Notes: generated by a model not told the origin, from the letters alone. A stretch of DNA of 64,000 bases from Fervidicoccaceae archaeon (GCA_038878695.1 JAVZVD010000003.1:124001-188000), one strand, 5' to 3'. Counted from the first letter of the stretch, positions 15,135 through 24,002 are shown. Numbers and translations are program-made.

Positions 15135-15994
15135 TCTCCACCGCATAGGGAGAGCGTCAGCTCTCTCGCCACGGCCCCCCCGGACGCTCCGGCGAGCCCG
15201 AGCAGCCTCGCCTCGATCGAGGTCCTGGAGGCTCGACACTCGAAGCCCGAAGCCCTCACGGCGTCGGCGGAGAGCCAGAGCAGCGCGTCGAGGTTGAGCG
15301 GGGGGATCGCGGCGCGCTCCGCCACGGCGACCCACGCCCTCGAAGCGAGCTCTCTCTTCCCCCCGCGGAGCTCTCTCCAGACCTCTCTCCAGTGGCGCCC
15401 CGCCACTAGGCCGCTCGTTGCGGTGACTAACGCGACTCTGAGGTCCACGGGGACGGGGACTTCGCGCGGGGGATCGGGCTCGAGGCCAAGGGCTCTCGCC
15501 GCGTAGTACGCCATTTTGACGGCGAACGCCGAAGTCTTCGATGGGCCGAAGAGCTGGCTCAGCTTGAGCCACAGCACCCTGAGCCCCTCCTCCGATGACA
15601 GGATCTCGGGCCACCTAGCCCTGAGGAGCGCGGAGAGAGAAGAGCTCTCGAAGGCCCTCACTCTACTCAGCTTTTGCTCGAGCAACGCCCTGTTCGCCCT
15701 GGATTCGCGCAGAAAGCGCTCGAAGAACTCCGCGACAGAGCTAGCATCCGAGGAAGAGGCGGCCAGCGAGAACTCGGCCCAGAACTCCTCGCCTCGGCTC
15801 GTGAGCTTGTAGCTAACGAGAGCGTTCGCCACGACCATGGCGACGAAAAGGCCGGGGTCCCTTGAGGAGGCCGCGAGCCTCGAGATGGCCTCGAATTGGG
15901 GGTCGCCTCTCTCGAGAGCCAGCAGAGCTCCGCGCCCTAGCTCGGCTACGGCTCGAGCTACTACATCGATCCTATCTCGCTTCAGATAGAGCAG
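15128..15994 (-). CDS. Archaeal 8-oxoguanine N-glycosylase/DNA lyase (AGOG), probable CTG start
   Basis: AGOG removes 8-oxoguanine and cleaves the abasic site using a catalytic Lys. Visible are SKTSAFAVKM with candidate Lys residues, the Asp in VPVPVDLRV, and the C-terminal PPLNLDALLWL, all family hallmarks. The first canonical start (GTG/ATG near 15838) would begin at MVVANALVSYKL. Upstream in the same frame are residues ALERGDPQFEAIS, which match the N-terminal helix region of AGOG. No ATG, GTG or TTG occurs in this extension before a stop near 16043. CTG 15994 has GGAGG nine bases upstream and a TATATTT box about 35 bp before it. The product would be 288 residues. Confidence 0.8.
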   Translation of the reverse strand: MLYLKRDRIDVVARAVAELGRGALLALERGDPQFEAISRLAASSRDPGLFVAMVVANALVSYKLTSRGEEFWAEFSLAASSSDASSVAEFFERFLRESRANRALLEQKLSRVRAFESSSLSALLRARWPEILSSEEGLRVLWLKLSQLFGPSKTSAFAVKMAYYAARALGLEPDPPREVPVPVDLRVALVTATSGLVAGRHWREVWRELRGGKRELASRAWVAVAERAAIPPLNLDALLWLSADAVRASGFECRASRTSIEARLLGLAGASGGAVARELTLSLCGGDQ

Positions 15995-16085
15995 CGAGGG
16001 TCTCCTCCTCGTTCGAGGGGTCGGCGAAAAATATAGAGCTTAGCTTAATTCTAGCCACTCAAGAAACGCTATTTTGGGTGAGAGC

Positions 16086-16391
16086 TTGGCGGTGATAGCG
16101 ATGTTTTACGTTGTCCCGATCGCCGGCGGCCCCAGCGTGTCTAACATCGTGGCCAGGGCGGTCGAGGTCGTCAAGAAGCGCGGCCACAAGTACATGGTGA
16201 CTCCGGCCTCGACGATATTCGAGGCGGCGAGCGTGCGCGAGGCGCTGGAGACCATCGCGGAGGCGATCGAGGAGGTCAAGAGGTGCGAAGGCGTATTGAG
16301 GGTGATCGCGGAGATAAAGTTGGACGAGAGACTTGATAAGCCGCTGAGCATGGAGTCGATGGTCGAGAGCGTTCGAGAGAAGCTCGCGTGA
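16086..16391 (+). CDS. MTH1187-family thiamine-binding protein
   Basis: Small ferredoxin-like protein of the MTH1187/YkoF (DUF77) family; characterised relatives bind thiamine or its precursors. The sequence shows FYVVPIAGGPSVSNIV, KYMVTPASTIFEA (the ligand-site strand) and a long helix of the type seen in this family. Length is typical (about 101 residues). TTG 16086 is chosen because GGGTGAG lies just upstream; TTG 16074 and GTG 16092 are alternatives. Its stop overlaps the next start (GTGA), coupling it to the CcdA-like gene. The function link to the ThiW/ThiN locus at 44-48 kb is inferred only. Confidence 0.75.
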   Translation: MAVIAMFYVVPIAGGPSVSNIVARAVEVVKKRGHKYMVTPASTIFEAASVREALETIAEAIEEVKRCEGVLRVIAEIKLDERLDKPLSMESMVESVREKLA

Positions 16392-17107
16392 GCAGGGCTG
16401 ATGGTTTGCACGACCTGGCGCGGGCCGCGGTGTCTCTGGCTCTCGTCGATTCGATAAATCCGTGCGTCTTCTACATCTACGCGTCCATGTTGGTCGCGGC
16501 CTCGCTGGCGGGATCGGTCGATCCGCTCGCTCGAGCGAGCGTCGGCAGGGCTCTGCTCGCCGGCCTCAGCTTCGCGTCGGCCGTCGCCTTAGGCTACGCG
16601 CTGCTGGGGCTAGGGCTGGTCGCCCTCCTGCCCCCGGTCCCGAAGGCCGCCCTCGCGGTCGTGGGGTTCTCGCTCGGCGCTTGGAGCGTCTACAGGGGGC
16701 TGAGCGGGCGGTCGTGCCCGGGGGAGTGCATAGAATTCCCCCGCATCGGTCCCTCCTCGTCGCTGCTCGCGCGCCTGAGCGGCCTGCTCTCGAGGGCCTC
16801 GACGAGCGCGGCGGCCTCCTTCGCGCTGGGCCTCGCGATCTCGCTCACTCTGCTCCCCTGCAGCGCGGGCCCGTACGTGATCTTCCTGGGCCTGATATCC
16901 GGGCTCCCCGCGGCTCGGGCCGCCCCGCTGCTCTTCCTCTACGACTTCGTCTTCATCTCCCCTCTCCTCGCCGTGCTGGCGGCGGTCTGCGCGGGGCTCT
17001 CGACCCCCGGGCTCAGGAGGGCCCTCTCGTCTCGCTCGAGGGAGATATCGGTGATCGGGGGGCTCCTCCTCATAGCGCTCACGGCTTACGTCGTGAGGTT
17101 CTACTGA
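16388..17107 (+). CDS. CcdA/DsbD-like thiol-disulfide membrane protein
   Basis: Membrane protein of about six segments that moves reducing equivalents from cytosolic thioredoxin across the membrane. Two conserved Cys-Pro/Pro-Cys sites are seen: SINPCVFY in the first segment and LLPCSAGPY in the fourth, as in CcdA. An extra CPGEC pair in the loop after the third segment (about residue 110) is not standard. Length 239 matches CcdA. The GTG start overlaps the preceding stop. The thioredoxin-like protein at 44052-44471 is a possible partner but is distant. Confidence 0.8.
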   Translation: MSRADGLHDLARAAVSLALVDSINPCVFYIYASMLVAASLAGSVDPLARASVGRALLAGLSFASAVALGYALLGLGLVALLPPVPKAALAVVGFSLGAWSVYRGLSGRSCPGECIEFPRIGPSSSLLARLSGLLSRASTSAAASFALGLAISLTLLPCSAGPYVIFLGLISGLPAARAAPLLFLYDFVFISPLLAVLAAVCAGLSTPGLRRALSSRSREISVIGGLLLIALTAYVVRFY

Positions 17108-17125
17108 GCAGCCAGCGCCCGCGCC

Positions 17126-17575
17126 TCAGAGAAGCTCCTCCAGCGAGAAAACGCGCCTCGGGGGCTCGAACTTGAGGACGTGTCTGCTAGTGCGAGGTGG
17201 CAGGAGCTCGCCGGTGAGGCCGGCCCTCCTCACGAGCTCTTTCGTCACGATTTCGCCCTCCCTCCACGCCGCGACCTCGACCAGGTCGCAGTCGTAGTCG
17301 ACCAGCAGGACAGGCGCGTATCTGGCCCCGAGCCTCTTAAGAGCCTCGAGTCTGTGGTGGCCGTCCAACACGACCAAGGTCTTGCTGTCGACGAGGATCG
17401 GGGCGGCGAGGGCCCGAGTCCTCGAGATCTCCTCCATGACGAGCGCGACCCGCTCCTCCGAGACTCTCTCGTGAGGTCTGAGCACGTCCAGAGGTAGGAG
17501 GTCTAAGCCGACGGCCCGACCCGCGAGTCCTCGGCCTCGCCCGCTCTCGCTCCGCCGGCTCTCTCCCATCCGCAC
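17126..17575 (-). CDS. ParB/SerK-like nuclease- or kinase-fold protein
   Basis: The 149-residue product has the ParB-like fold motif LDGHHRLEALKRLG at about residues 70-83, preceded by LLPLDVLRPHERVSEERV. The D-G-H-H-R motif is the active site of the archaeal free-serine kinase SerK and is also found in ParB-like DNA-binding proteins. The protein is shorter than characterised SerK (about 240 residues), so serine kinase activity is not certain. It lies 10 bp downstream of the ABC permease gene on the same strand and may be the last gene of that operon. The first 20 residues (Arg/Gly-rich) may not be translated. Confidence 0.6.
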   Translation of the reverse strand: MRMGESRRSESGRGRGLAGRAVGLDLLPLDVLRPHERVSEERVALVMEEISRTRALAAPILVDSKTLVVLDGHHRLEALKRLGARYAPVLLVDYDCDLVEVAAWREGEIVTKELVRRAGLTGELLPPRTSRHVLKFEPPRRVFSLEELL

Positions 17576-17585
17576 CCGCGCCCGC

Positions 17586-18803
17586 TCACTCGTACCTCAG
17601 GGCCCTCACGGGGTCCAGCCTAGCCGCTCTCCAGGACGGGTATATGCTGGCTATGGCGGTGACGAGGATCGAAGCGATCGCCGCGAGCGTCACGTAGATC
17701 GGGTCGAACGCCGGGCTCACGCTGAGAGCGAACTGCGACGCGCCTCCGGGCCGCGGAGAGCCCCCGAATCCCGCTCCGAGCAGCGACCCGAGCCCCCTTA
17801 TTATCAAGTGAGCAGCGGCCACGCCCGATGGGAGCCCAACGGCGAAGCCCAGCAATCCTATGATCAGCCCCTGGGAGACGAATAACATCATGACGTCCCC
17901 GTCTCTCATCCCGAGCGCCTTGAGCACTCCTATCTCTCTCGTCCGCTCCAGGACCGAGACCATCATGATGTTTAGGGTTCCGAGCCCAGCTGCCACGAAG
18001 GACGTGGAGGCTATCCCGATGAGGAGCATCGATATGTATCCCATGACTTGGCCGACCTGGGAGACCATCTGTCGGAGCGAAGTGACGCTGGCTCTTCCCC
18101 GCAGAATAACGCTCAGGCTCTCGGCCACCTCATCAACGGAGTCAACGCTCTCGGCCTTCACGATCAGCATGTTGTACCCAGCCCCTCTAGCTACGGTCTC
18201 GGCGTAGGACGCCGACACGAATATGGCGTCGTCCACGGGGATCCCGCCTAAGAACGAACCATAAGGCTCGAGCACTCCGACTACATTGAGCACGACGATC
18301 CTTCCTCCTACATTGAGAGAGACCGGCTGATTTGTGGAAAACGCCCTCTGGCCGCTTCTATCGTCTATGAGCGCGTTGGACCCCGCAACGGCGAGGGGAG
18401 CGGGGGCATCTAGATAGAGCGAGCCCTCGGCCAGCTTGAGCTCTCCCAGCAGCTTAGCTAGATCGCCGGGCGAGATCCCAACGATCGTGAGAGCGGAGTC
18501 TTTCCACGGGGCCTGGGCGACGAGGGTCCTGAGCGGGATCACGCTCTTCACGCGAGGGACGCTCTTCACCACGGCCACGTCCGCGTCCGTGAGCAGAGAA
18601 CTTCCCCGCTGCGACACTATCACGGTCTCCGGGCCCAAGGCGATGAGGCGCTTCTCGACCTCTCGCGCTATTCCGCCCGTTATCGACGAGAGCGCTATGA
18701 TCATCACTACACCGACGGAGACGGCTAGCACGGTCAAGATCGATCTGAGCCTCCTCTCGCGCAGTTGCCTCCAGGAGAGCCCGACGAGATCGCGCGCTCT
18801 CAA
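17586..18803 (-). CDS. ABC exporter permease (FtsX/MacB family)
   Basis: Membrane permease of the MacB/FtsX type. It has an N-terminal segment (RSILTVLAVSVGVVMIIALSS), a large extracytoplasmic domain of about 200 residues, then three C-terminal segments with the FtsX-like TREIGVLKALGMRDGDVMML coupling region. TTG 18803 is chosen because it forms a TTGA overlap with the stop of the adaptor gene; a start at 18833 would add an unsupported extension. It works with the ATPase (21748-22440) and the giant adaptor protein. The family exports macrolides, peptides or lipoproteins; the substrate here is unknown. Confidence 0.88.
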   Translation of the reverse strand: MRARDLVGLSWRQLRERRLRSILTVLAVSVGVVMIIALSSITGGIAREVEKRLIALGPETVIVSQRGSSLLTDADVAVVKSVPRVKSVIPLRTLVAQAPWKDSALTIVGISPGDLAKLLGELKLAEGSLYLDAPAPLAVAGSNALIDDRSGQRAFSTNQPVSLNVGGRIVVLNVVGVLEPYGSFLGGIPVDDAIFVSASYAETVARGAGYNMLIVKAESVDSVDEVAESLSVILRGRASVTSLRQMVSQVGQVMGYISMLLIGIASTSFVAAGLGTLNIMMVSVLERTREIGVLKALGMRDGDVMMLFVSQGLIIGLLGFAVGLPSGVAAAHLIIRGLGSLLGAGFGGSPRPGGASQFALSVSPAFDPIYVTLAAIASILVTAIASIYPSWRAARLDPVRALRYE

Positions 18804-21751
18804 GACCCGACCTCGCCCCTCAGCCTCTTCCACGCGAAGACGATGGCCACCCCAGCGGCGAGGCCGACCGCGAAGAGAGCGAGCCTCGCCCAGGGGGCCG
18901 TTTGCGCGGTCGAGCCCCTCGCGACGTTCAATGCGTACGCTCCGGTCTGGTTCTGGTGCGACGTCTTCACCGTTACGTTGACGTAGCTCTCGAGAGGGTT
19001 CCGCAGGTTATCATAGTAACTGAGCTTGATTGGTATGACGAGTATATCGGTCGCGTTGAGCACCACGAAGTTCAGCGTCAGCGTGGTTGGCCTGTTGGGA
19101 TCCACGTCCCCGAGGAAGACCGAGGACGAGCCCACCAGTCTCAGGGGGAGCCCCTCGACTCTGGGCGATACGATGACCGAGTGCGCGCTCGACGTCCCTG
19201 TGTTGACTAGGGTCACTACCACGGAGAACAGCTGACCGGGCGACGGGGCCTCGGGTAGCACGGAGACGTCGAGCGCGCGCAGCTCGACTAGTCCTCGGAG
19301 GGGTACCTGGAAGCTTCTGCTCGATGACAGGACACGACCGCTCCCGAGCTCCTTATATTGCGTCGTCACGGTCACGGAGAGGAGCTGCGACGTCGTGCTC
19401 GGAGGCGTGTAGACCTCGAGAGGTAGGACGACGCTCTCCCCGACCTCCAGGAGCTTGACGATCCATGACGCTTCTCCCACGATCCTGGCCCCCTGCCCAG
19501 CGTCAACGCTCACGATCACGTCGAGCAGAGGGGAGGTCCCGGCGTTCTTCAGGACCAACTGCGCTGATTCGCGCGCTCCTATCGTGAAGTGGCTCGCGAT
19601 TAAGTCTACGAGGAGCCCGGCGGATGGAGGCTCCGGCTCAAAGACCAAGGGGATCGTGGCTACGTGAGCGAAGTCCGCCCCCCACGGGCTGGTCCAGGAG
19701 AGCGTAACCGAGAGGAAGCCGGAGGATCTGAGCGAGTAGCTCGGGACTAAGACCGCGAGAACGAGCTCCCTCATCTCCCCCGGCTCGAGCTCTCCGAGCT
19801 TGATCGGAGTGGCGTTGAGCAGGCTCGCGCCCTGGAGCTTTACGTCCAGGCTCGCGTCGAGCATCGGAAAGCTCAACGTGTTCTCAATCGTCATCTCAAC
19901 GACGCGCTCGCCGGGGGAGAGGAGCCTATCGGGTCTCACCGATACGAAGTCCGAGAGCTTAGGCTCCTTGACCTTCACCTCGACCGCGCGCCTGAGCTGA
20001 GAGCCCTGGCCATCTCGATCAACGTATGTCGCGAGAGCTGTGGCCCAATAAGTTCCGGGAAGCTGAGGGGCTATCACCTCGAAGAACGCCGTCGCAGCCT
20101 CTCCCGGCTCGAGCTCGTTCCAGCAGATCTGTCTATCCGACGAAGCGATCAGCGGGCTCGCGACTTGGAGGGCAACGCAAACGCTCTTGAGAGAGGCAGA
20201 CCCCGCGTTGCTCACCTCGATCGTCACGTTGCCTGTTTGGAGAGGCCAGAGCTCGAGTCGGCTCGCAGTTACATTGAGAGAGACCGTCGGAGTCCCCGGG
20301 GTCAGCGTCAGAGGGAGCGTTTGCGAGTGGCTGGCCGAGGTCCCCCAAGGAGTTCTCCAGTCTAGCCTAGCGCTCAGCGCAGCGACCGACGTCGAAGAAC
20401 AGGCGGGGACCTGGACTCCGATCGCGAGAGGGCGCTTGTCGCCCGGCTCGAGCTCTCCGAGCTTGATCGGAGTGGCGTTGAGCAGGGCGAGCCCCTGAGC
20501 CGCTAGGGTTAAGCTCGCGTCCCCCATGACGTAATCGAGCAAGTTCGTCACTTCGAGCTCCACCGAGCGGAGCCCCGAACAACTCAGCTCTCGCTCTCGC
20601 ACCTCGATGAGCACTCGAGACGTCTGCGGAGGCGTTGCGGTCACTCTCAGGGGGAGCTGGAGGGTCTCGGTCCTCTGAGCTCCGCGCGAGTCTGTGAAGC
20701 GCAGCTCGACCTGTAGCTGCGAGCTCGAGTCGTAGCTCGACGGCGGGGCGCATAGCTCGAGCGCGATCTCGGTCGACGAGCCCTCGCTCAAGTCCCCGAT
20801 CTCGTAGAGAGCCTTTTCGTTGCATAGCGAGAGCGGCGGGAGAGCTTGCACTACCGCTTTCGTGCCCGAGATGGGCCCGGGCCCCGCGTTGAGTATTCTC
20901 AGCCTCACCGTCGAGGAGACGCCAGCCTCTACCTGCGTCGAGTCGAGTTGCACGAGCAAGCGCTGAGAGGGCTGAGAGACGCGCAGCGTAGACGCCGAGG
21001 TCGAGGAATAGCCGACGCTCCTCGGCCCTCGATAGCTGACATCTATCGCTAGCGTCAGCATGGAACCGACCTGCGCGCTCGAGACCTCCACCGGGACCTC
21101 GACGGCCTTCCTCTCCGATGTGGAGAGCGCGCCGACGTACGCGACGTCCTGAAGCACAGTAACCCCGGGCGACTGAGGCCTGAGCCTTAAGGCCACCTCC
21201 TTAGCGTCGGCGGAGCCCACGTTGGTCACCTCGATGACTACCGCGCCCACTCCTGGCTCGATCTGCTGCGTTAGAGGTCGAGCAACGAGCGAGGGCCTCC
21301 CCGTCACCTCGAGGGCGATCTCGAGAGCGCAGGTCTCCTCTCCTACCGACGCAAAAGTCTGGTAGCGCGCGATCAGAGTCGCTTCGTAGGTACCGGGCCT
21401 CAGCTCGCGCGAGATGTAAATGGGCGCGCTCAGGTTGAACTTAGCCCCGTACTCGACCACGACCCCCCTCAGGACCTCGACCTGGTAGGACCTCCCGCGA
21501 CCCACGGCGCTGAATCCGTCTGGGAGTAGAAGCTCGAAGCTCAGCTTCCCTAGCTTAGAGGCGCCAACATATCTCACCACGACGACGAGGGCGAGCTCGT
21601 CGCCCGGGGCCGCCTCGCTAACCTCTGAGGAGCCCAACATCCACGAGACTCTCTCGACCTCGAAGGGCGACGAGCTCCCCGTCATCACGCTCGCGAGCGA
21701 AGAGGAGATCGCCAGGAGAACGATGAGCGATAGCAGAGCGATCCTCTTCAG
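18800..21751 (-). CDS. Giant secreted adaptor with CARDB/NEW3-like repeats, membrane-anchored; CTG start
   Basis: Surface protein of about 983 residues resembling COG1361 S-layer-type proteins. It has a signal peptide, then at least six beta-sandwich repeats. Each repeat has a pattern like LELEVTNLLDY ... LGELEPG and ends with Ser/Thr-rich strands. A single C-terminal membrane segment (LALFAVGLAAGVAIVFAW) and basic tail follow. The first canonical start (GTG 21688) would cut off the hydrophobic core. In frame upstream, CTG 21751 overlaps the ATPase stop as CTGA and yields MKRIALLSLIVLLAISSSLA, an excellent signal peptide. Inferred role: extracytoplasmic part of an archaeal MacAB-like exporter. 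Confidence 0.85.
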   Translation of the reverse strand: MKRIALLSLIVLLAISSSLASVMTGSSSPFEVERVSWMLGSSEVSEAAPGDELALVVVVRYVGASKLGKLSFELLLPDGFSAVGRGRSYQVEVLRGVVVEYGAKFNLSAPIYISRELRPGTYEATLIARYQTFASVGEETCALEIALEVTGRPSLVARPLTQQIEPGVGAVVIEVTNVGSADAKEVALRLRPQSPGVTVLQDVAYVGALSTSERKAVEVPVEVSSAQVGSMLTLAIDVSYRGPRSVGYSSTSASTLRVSQPSQRLLVQLDSTQVEAGVSSTVRLRILNAGPGPISGTKAVVQALPPLSLCNEKALYEIGDLSEGSSTEIALELCAPPSSYDSSSQLQVELRFTDSRGAQRTETLQLPLRVTATPPQTSRVLIEVRERELSCSGLRSVELEVTNLLDYVMGDASLTLAAQGLALLNATPIKLGELEPGDKRPLAIGVQVPACSSTSVAALSARLDWRTPWGTSASHSQTLPLTLTPGTPTVSLNVTASRLELWPLQTGNVTIEVSNAGSASLKSVCVALQVASPLIASSDRQICWNELEPGEAATAFFEVIAPQLPGTYWATALATYVDRDGQGSQLRRAVEVKVKEPKLSDFVSVRPDRLLSPGERVVEMTIENTLSFPMLDASLDVKLQGASLLNATPIKLGELEPGEMRELVLAVLVPSYSLRSSGFLSVTLSWTSPWGADFAHVATIPLVFEPEPPSAGLLVDLIASHFTIGARESAQLVLKNAGTSPLLDVIVSVDAGQGARIVGEASWIVKLLEVGESVVLPLEVYTPPSTTSQLLSVTVTTQYKELGSGRVLSSSRSFQVPLRGLVELRALDVSVLPEAPSPGQLFSVVVTLVNTGTSSAHSVIVSPRVEGLPLRLVGSSSVFLGDVDPNRPTTLTLNFVVLNATDILVIPIKLSYYDNLRNPLESYVNVTVKTSHQNQTGAYALNVARGSTAQTAPWARLALFAVGLAAGVAIVFAWKRLRGEVGS
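19779..20486. repeat. Exact 45-bp direct repeat inside the adaptor gene
   Basis: The segments 19779-19823 and 20442-20486 are identical over 45 bp. They encode LLNATPIKLGELEPG on the minus strand in two tandem beta-sandwich domains. Surrounding sequence of the two domains is diverged, so the identical patch implies recent duplication or gene conversion between repeats. Confidence 0.9.
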
Positions 21752-22440
21752 TCCGCGTCCCCCCCAATCACCTCGACGACTACCCCGTCCTTCAACCTCG
21801 CGACTCTATCGCATTTAGCCGCTAGCTCGAGGTTGTGAGTGACCATCACCACCGTGACTCCTTCTCTGCTCAGCTCCTCGAAGAGTCCGACCACGGATTC
21901 GGCCGAGGCGCTATCCAGATTTCCCGTGGGCTCGTCGGCCAGCAGCAGGGAGGGCCCCGCCGCGAGGGCCCTCGCTATGGCGACCCTCTGTTGCTCTCCA
22001 CCGCTCAGCTCGGCCGGCTTCTTTCGCGCCTTATCCCTCAAGCCTACGGCCTCTAAGGCGACCAGGGCTCTTTCTTTGGCCTCGCTGGGCCTCACTCCTC
22101 GTATTATGAGCGGTAACGCGACGTTTTCGAGCGCTCCGAGATAGGGCAGGAGATTGAACATCTGGAAGACGAAGCCGACCTTCTCGTTCCTATAGCGGGC
22201 CAGCTCTCGAGGAGAGAGCTTGGCCAGGTCTAGCCCGTCGACCCTGACTACGCCTCTCGTAGGTCTATCGAGACCTCCGATTATGTGTAAGAGCGTTGAC
22301 TTACCGCTGCCGCTCGGCCCCACAACGGCTAAGAATTCCCCTCTTTCTACGTCGAGGTCCACTCCCCTCAGCGCGGCGTACTCTGACCTCCCGGACCTAT
22401 AGATCTTCCAGACGCCTCGCAGCTCAACGGTCGAGCCCAT
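21748..22440 (-). CDS. ABC exporter ATPase (MacB/LolD type)
   Basis: ATPase of the MacB/LolD group, about 230 residues. It shows Walker A GPSGSGKST, Q-loop FQMFNLLP, signature LSGGEQQR, Walker B LLLADEPTGNLD and the H-loop MVTHNLELA. ATG 22440 (MGSTVELRGVWKIY) is preferred over an upstream GTG because it matches family N-termini and lies just after a TATTTTAAAA box (about 22470-22480). First gene of a three- or four-gene exporter operon. Its stop overlaps the adaptor start as CTGA. Confidence 0.93.
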   Translation of the reverse strand: MGSTVELRGVWKIYRSGRSEYAALRGVDLDVERGEFLAVVGPSGSGKSTLLHIIGGLDRPTRGVVRVDGLDLAKLSPRELARYRNEKVGFVFQMFNLLPYLGALENVALPLIIRGVRPSEAKERALVALEAVGLRDKARKKPAELSGGEQQRVAIARALAAGPSLLLADEPTGNLDSASAESVVGLFEELSREGVTVVMVTHNLELAAKCDRVARLKDGVVVEVIGGDAD

Positions 22441-22822
22441 GCTCGATCTGGCTGCACTTCGCACAAAGTATTTTAAAAAAGAGAGCTTGGGAACGCGTCG
22501 CAATCCTTAAAGGAGGAGACCTCCGGGGGAGCGAGCGCGCGAGAAGAGGGGCTTTGCGCGCTTCGGCTTCGAGCTCGGTCTGCTCCATCGTTCGTGCGGG
22601 CTCACGAAATCGTCGGAGGAAGCGGGGAGAGAGTGTAGGAGAGCCGATCTCGACGGGCTCGGGGGGTCGGAGCTCCTTAGTTGAGAACCTAGGGAGAGGG
22701 GAGCTCCTCGCCGCGTCTTCCAAATCTAGGATAAAGAGCCGGGCCTCGCTGAGGACTCTGCTGCCCTCTTCTCTCGAGACCGTGAGCCGCCGAGGAGCCG
22801 GAAGCAGCCGAGGAGCCCAATG
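22441..22822. other. Intergenic region, 382 bp
   Basis: Divergent spacer between the ABC exporter operon (minus) and the CDF gene (plus). TATTTTAAAAAAG near 22470-22483 is the likely promoter of the exporter operon. Open frames cross the region on both strands because stop codons are rare in this GC-rich DNA, but none has protein-like composition. No RNA gene is seen. Confidence 0.5.
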
Positions 22823-23746
22823 ATGAAGAGGCTCGACAAGAGAAGAGCGGCGCTTCTGCAGGCCATCCCGGCAGTACTTGTGAGCGCCGCACTGGGCTTG
22901 GCGCAGTTTTACGTGGGCCTCCTCTACGGTTCGGCCGCGCTCGTTGGCTTGGCTCTCCACACGGCGGCCGACGCCTTCATCTCGGTCGGTATACTATTGG
23001 GCTATAGGCTGGCCTCGAGGCCGGCAGACGAGAGGCACCCCTTCGGTCACTGGCGAGCCGAGCAGGTGATGGCCCTCGCTCTAGCGATGCTGTTGATCTT
23101 TGGTTGCGTCGAGGTAATCCGAGAGAGCGTGGGGAAGCTCCTGGCGAGAGCAGCCCCCCTCTTCGGAGCCTCGGCCGTCGTCGTTCTAATAGCGACGGCA
23201 GCCTCTAAGGAGCTGTTAGCTAGATGGTCCGAGCGCTTGGGGAGAGAGGCGGAGGCCGCGCCTCTCGTGGCCGAGGCGTGGCATCATAGAAGCGAAGTCT
23301 TCACGTCTCTCGTCGTCCTGGCGGGCCTGCTCTTATCGTTGAAAGCGTGGTGGATAGACCCCATCCTCGGCTTGATCCTCTCGTCGCTGATCCTCCGCGT
23401 GTCGCTCAAGCTGGCCCGGAGCTCCGCGGACGAGCTACTGGGGCTCGGCGCGACGAGGGAGGAGATGGAGCGCCTGAGAGAGATCGTCGAGACCTGCTCG
23501 CCGAGCGCGAGAGAGCCGCACGAGATTAAAGTCCACAGGTACGGGTCTCACGTTGAGATCACGCTCCACGTGAAGATGCCGAGCGACATGCCGCTCGAGG
23601 AGGCCCACAGCATCGCCGACAAGATAGAGAGAGCTATAAAAGAAAAAATAGGATGGGAGGCTACGGTGCATTTAGAGCCCGAGAAGAGCTGCGAGAAGCT
23701 GGAGCGCGGGGACAAAGCGCGCGGCCGAGGAGATCGAGAGAAATAG
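22823..23746 (+). CDS. Cation diffusion facilitator (CDF) metal transporter
   Basis: Six-segment antiporter exporting divalent metals such as zinc or manganese in exchange for protons. The first metal-site helix has HTAAD (H-x3-D) and the second has HHRSE, where most CDF proteins have H-x3-D; the Glu may shift metal preference. A DERHPFGHWRAE loop and the C-terminal cytoplasmic ferredoxin-like domain (EIKVHRYGSHVEITLHVKM) follow. The tail is Lys/Arg-rich. ATG 22820 or 22823 are equally possible starts. Stands alone; no metal-responsive regulator is adjacent. Confidence 0.88.
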   Translation: MKRLDKRRAALLQAIPAVLVSAALGLAQFYVGLLYGSAALVGLALHTAADAFISVGILLGYRLASRPADERHPFGHWRAEQVMALALAMLLIFGCVEVIRESVGKLLARAAPLFGASAVVVLIATAASKELLARWSERLGREAEAAPLVAEAWHHRSEVFTSLVVLAGLLLSLKAWWIDPILGLILSSLILRVSLKLARSSADELLGLGATREEMERLREIVETCSPSAREPHEIKVHRYGSHVEITLHVKMPSDMPLEEAHSIADKIERAIKEKIGWEATVHLEPEKSCEKLERGDKARGRGDREK

Positions 23747-24002
23747 AAGCGGAAGCGAGAGAACGCGCTAAGGCCGCGCTCGACACGCGTCTCCGCGGCG
23801 GGGCGGGCCTCGATCATTGGCCCACGAATTGTCGCGACTCACGTACGCGGATAGAAGCCCAAGGCGCCGGGAGCTCAGGTGGAGATCGCGAGCTCGGAGG
23901 CCCAGAACAACGACGCTCGAGCTATAGAGGGCCTCAACGACGCGCCGAGGCTCCCGCGTTCGAGCGCAAACGCTCGACGCGTTCGAGGCGGAGGACGAGA
24001 AG

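Noticed and set aside
22296-22960. Long overlapping frames on both strands upstream of the CDF gene
   Set aside because: Both are Arg/Ser/Pro-rich without domain-like pattern; stop codons are scarce in this GC-rich region.
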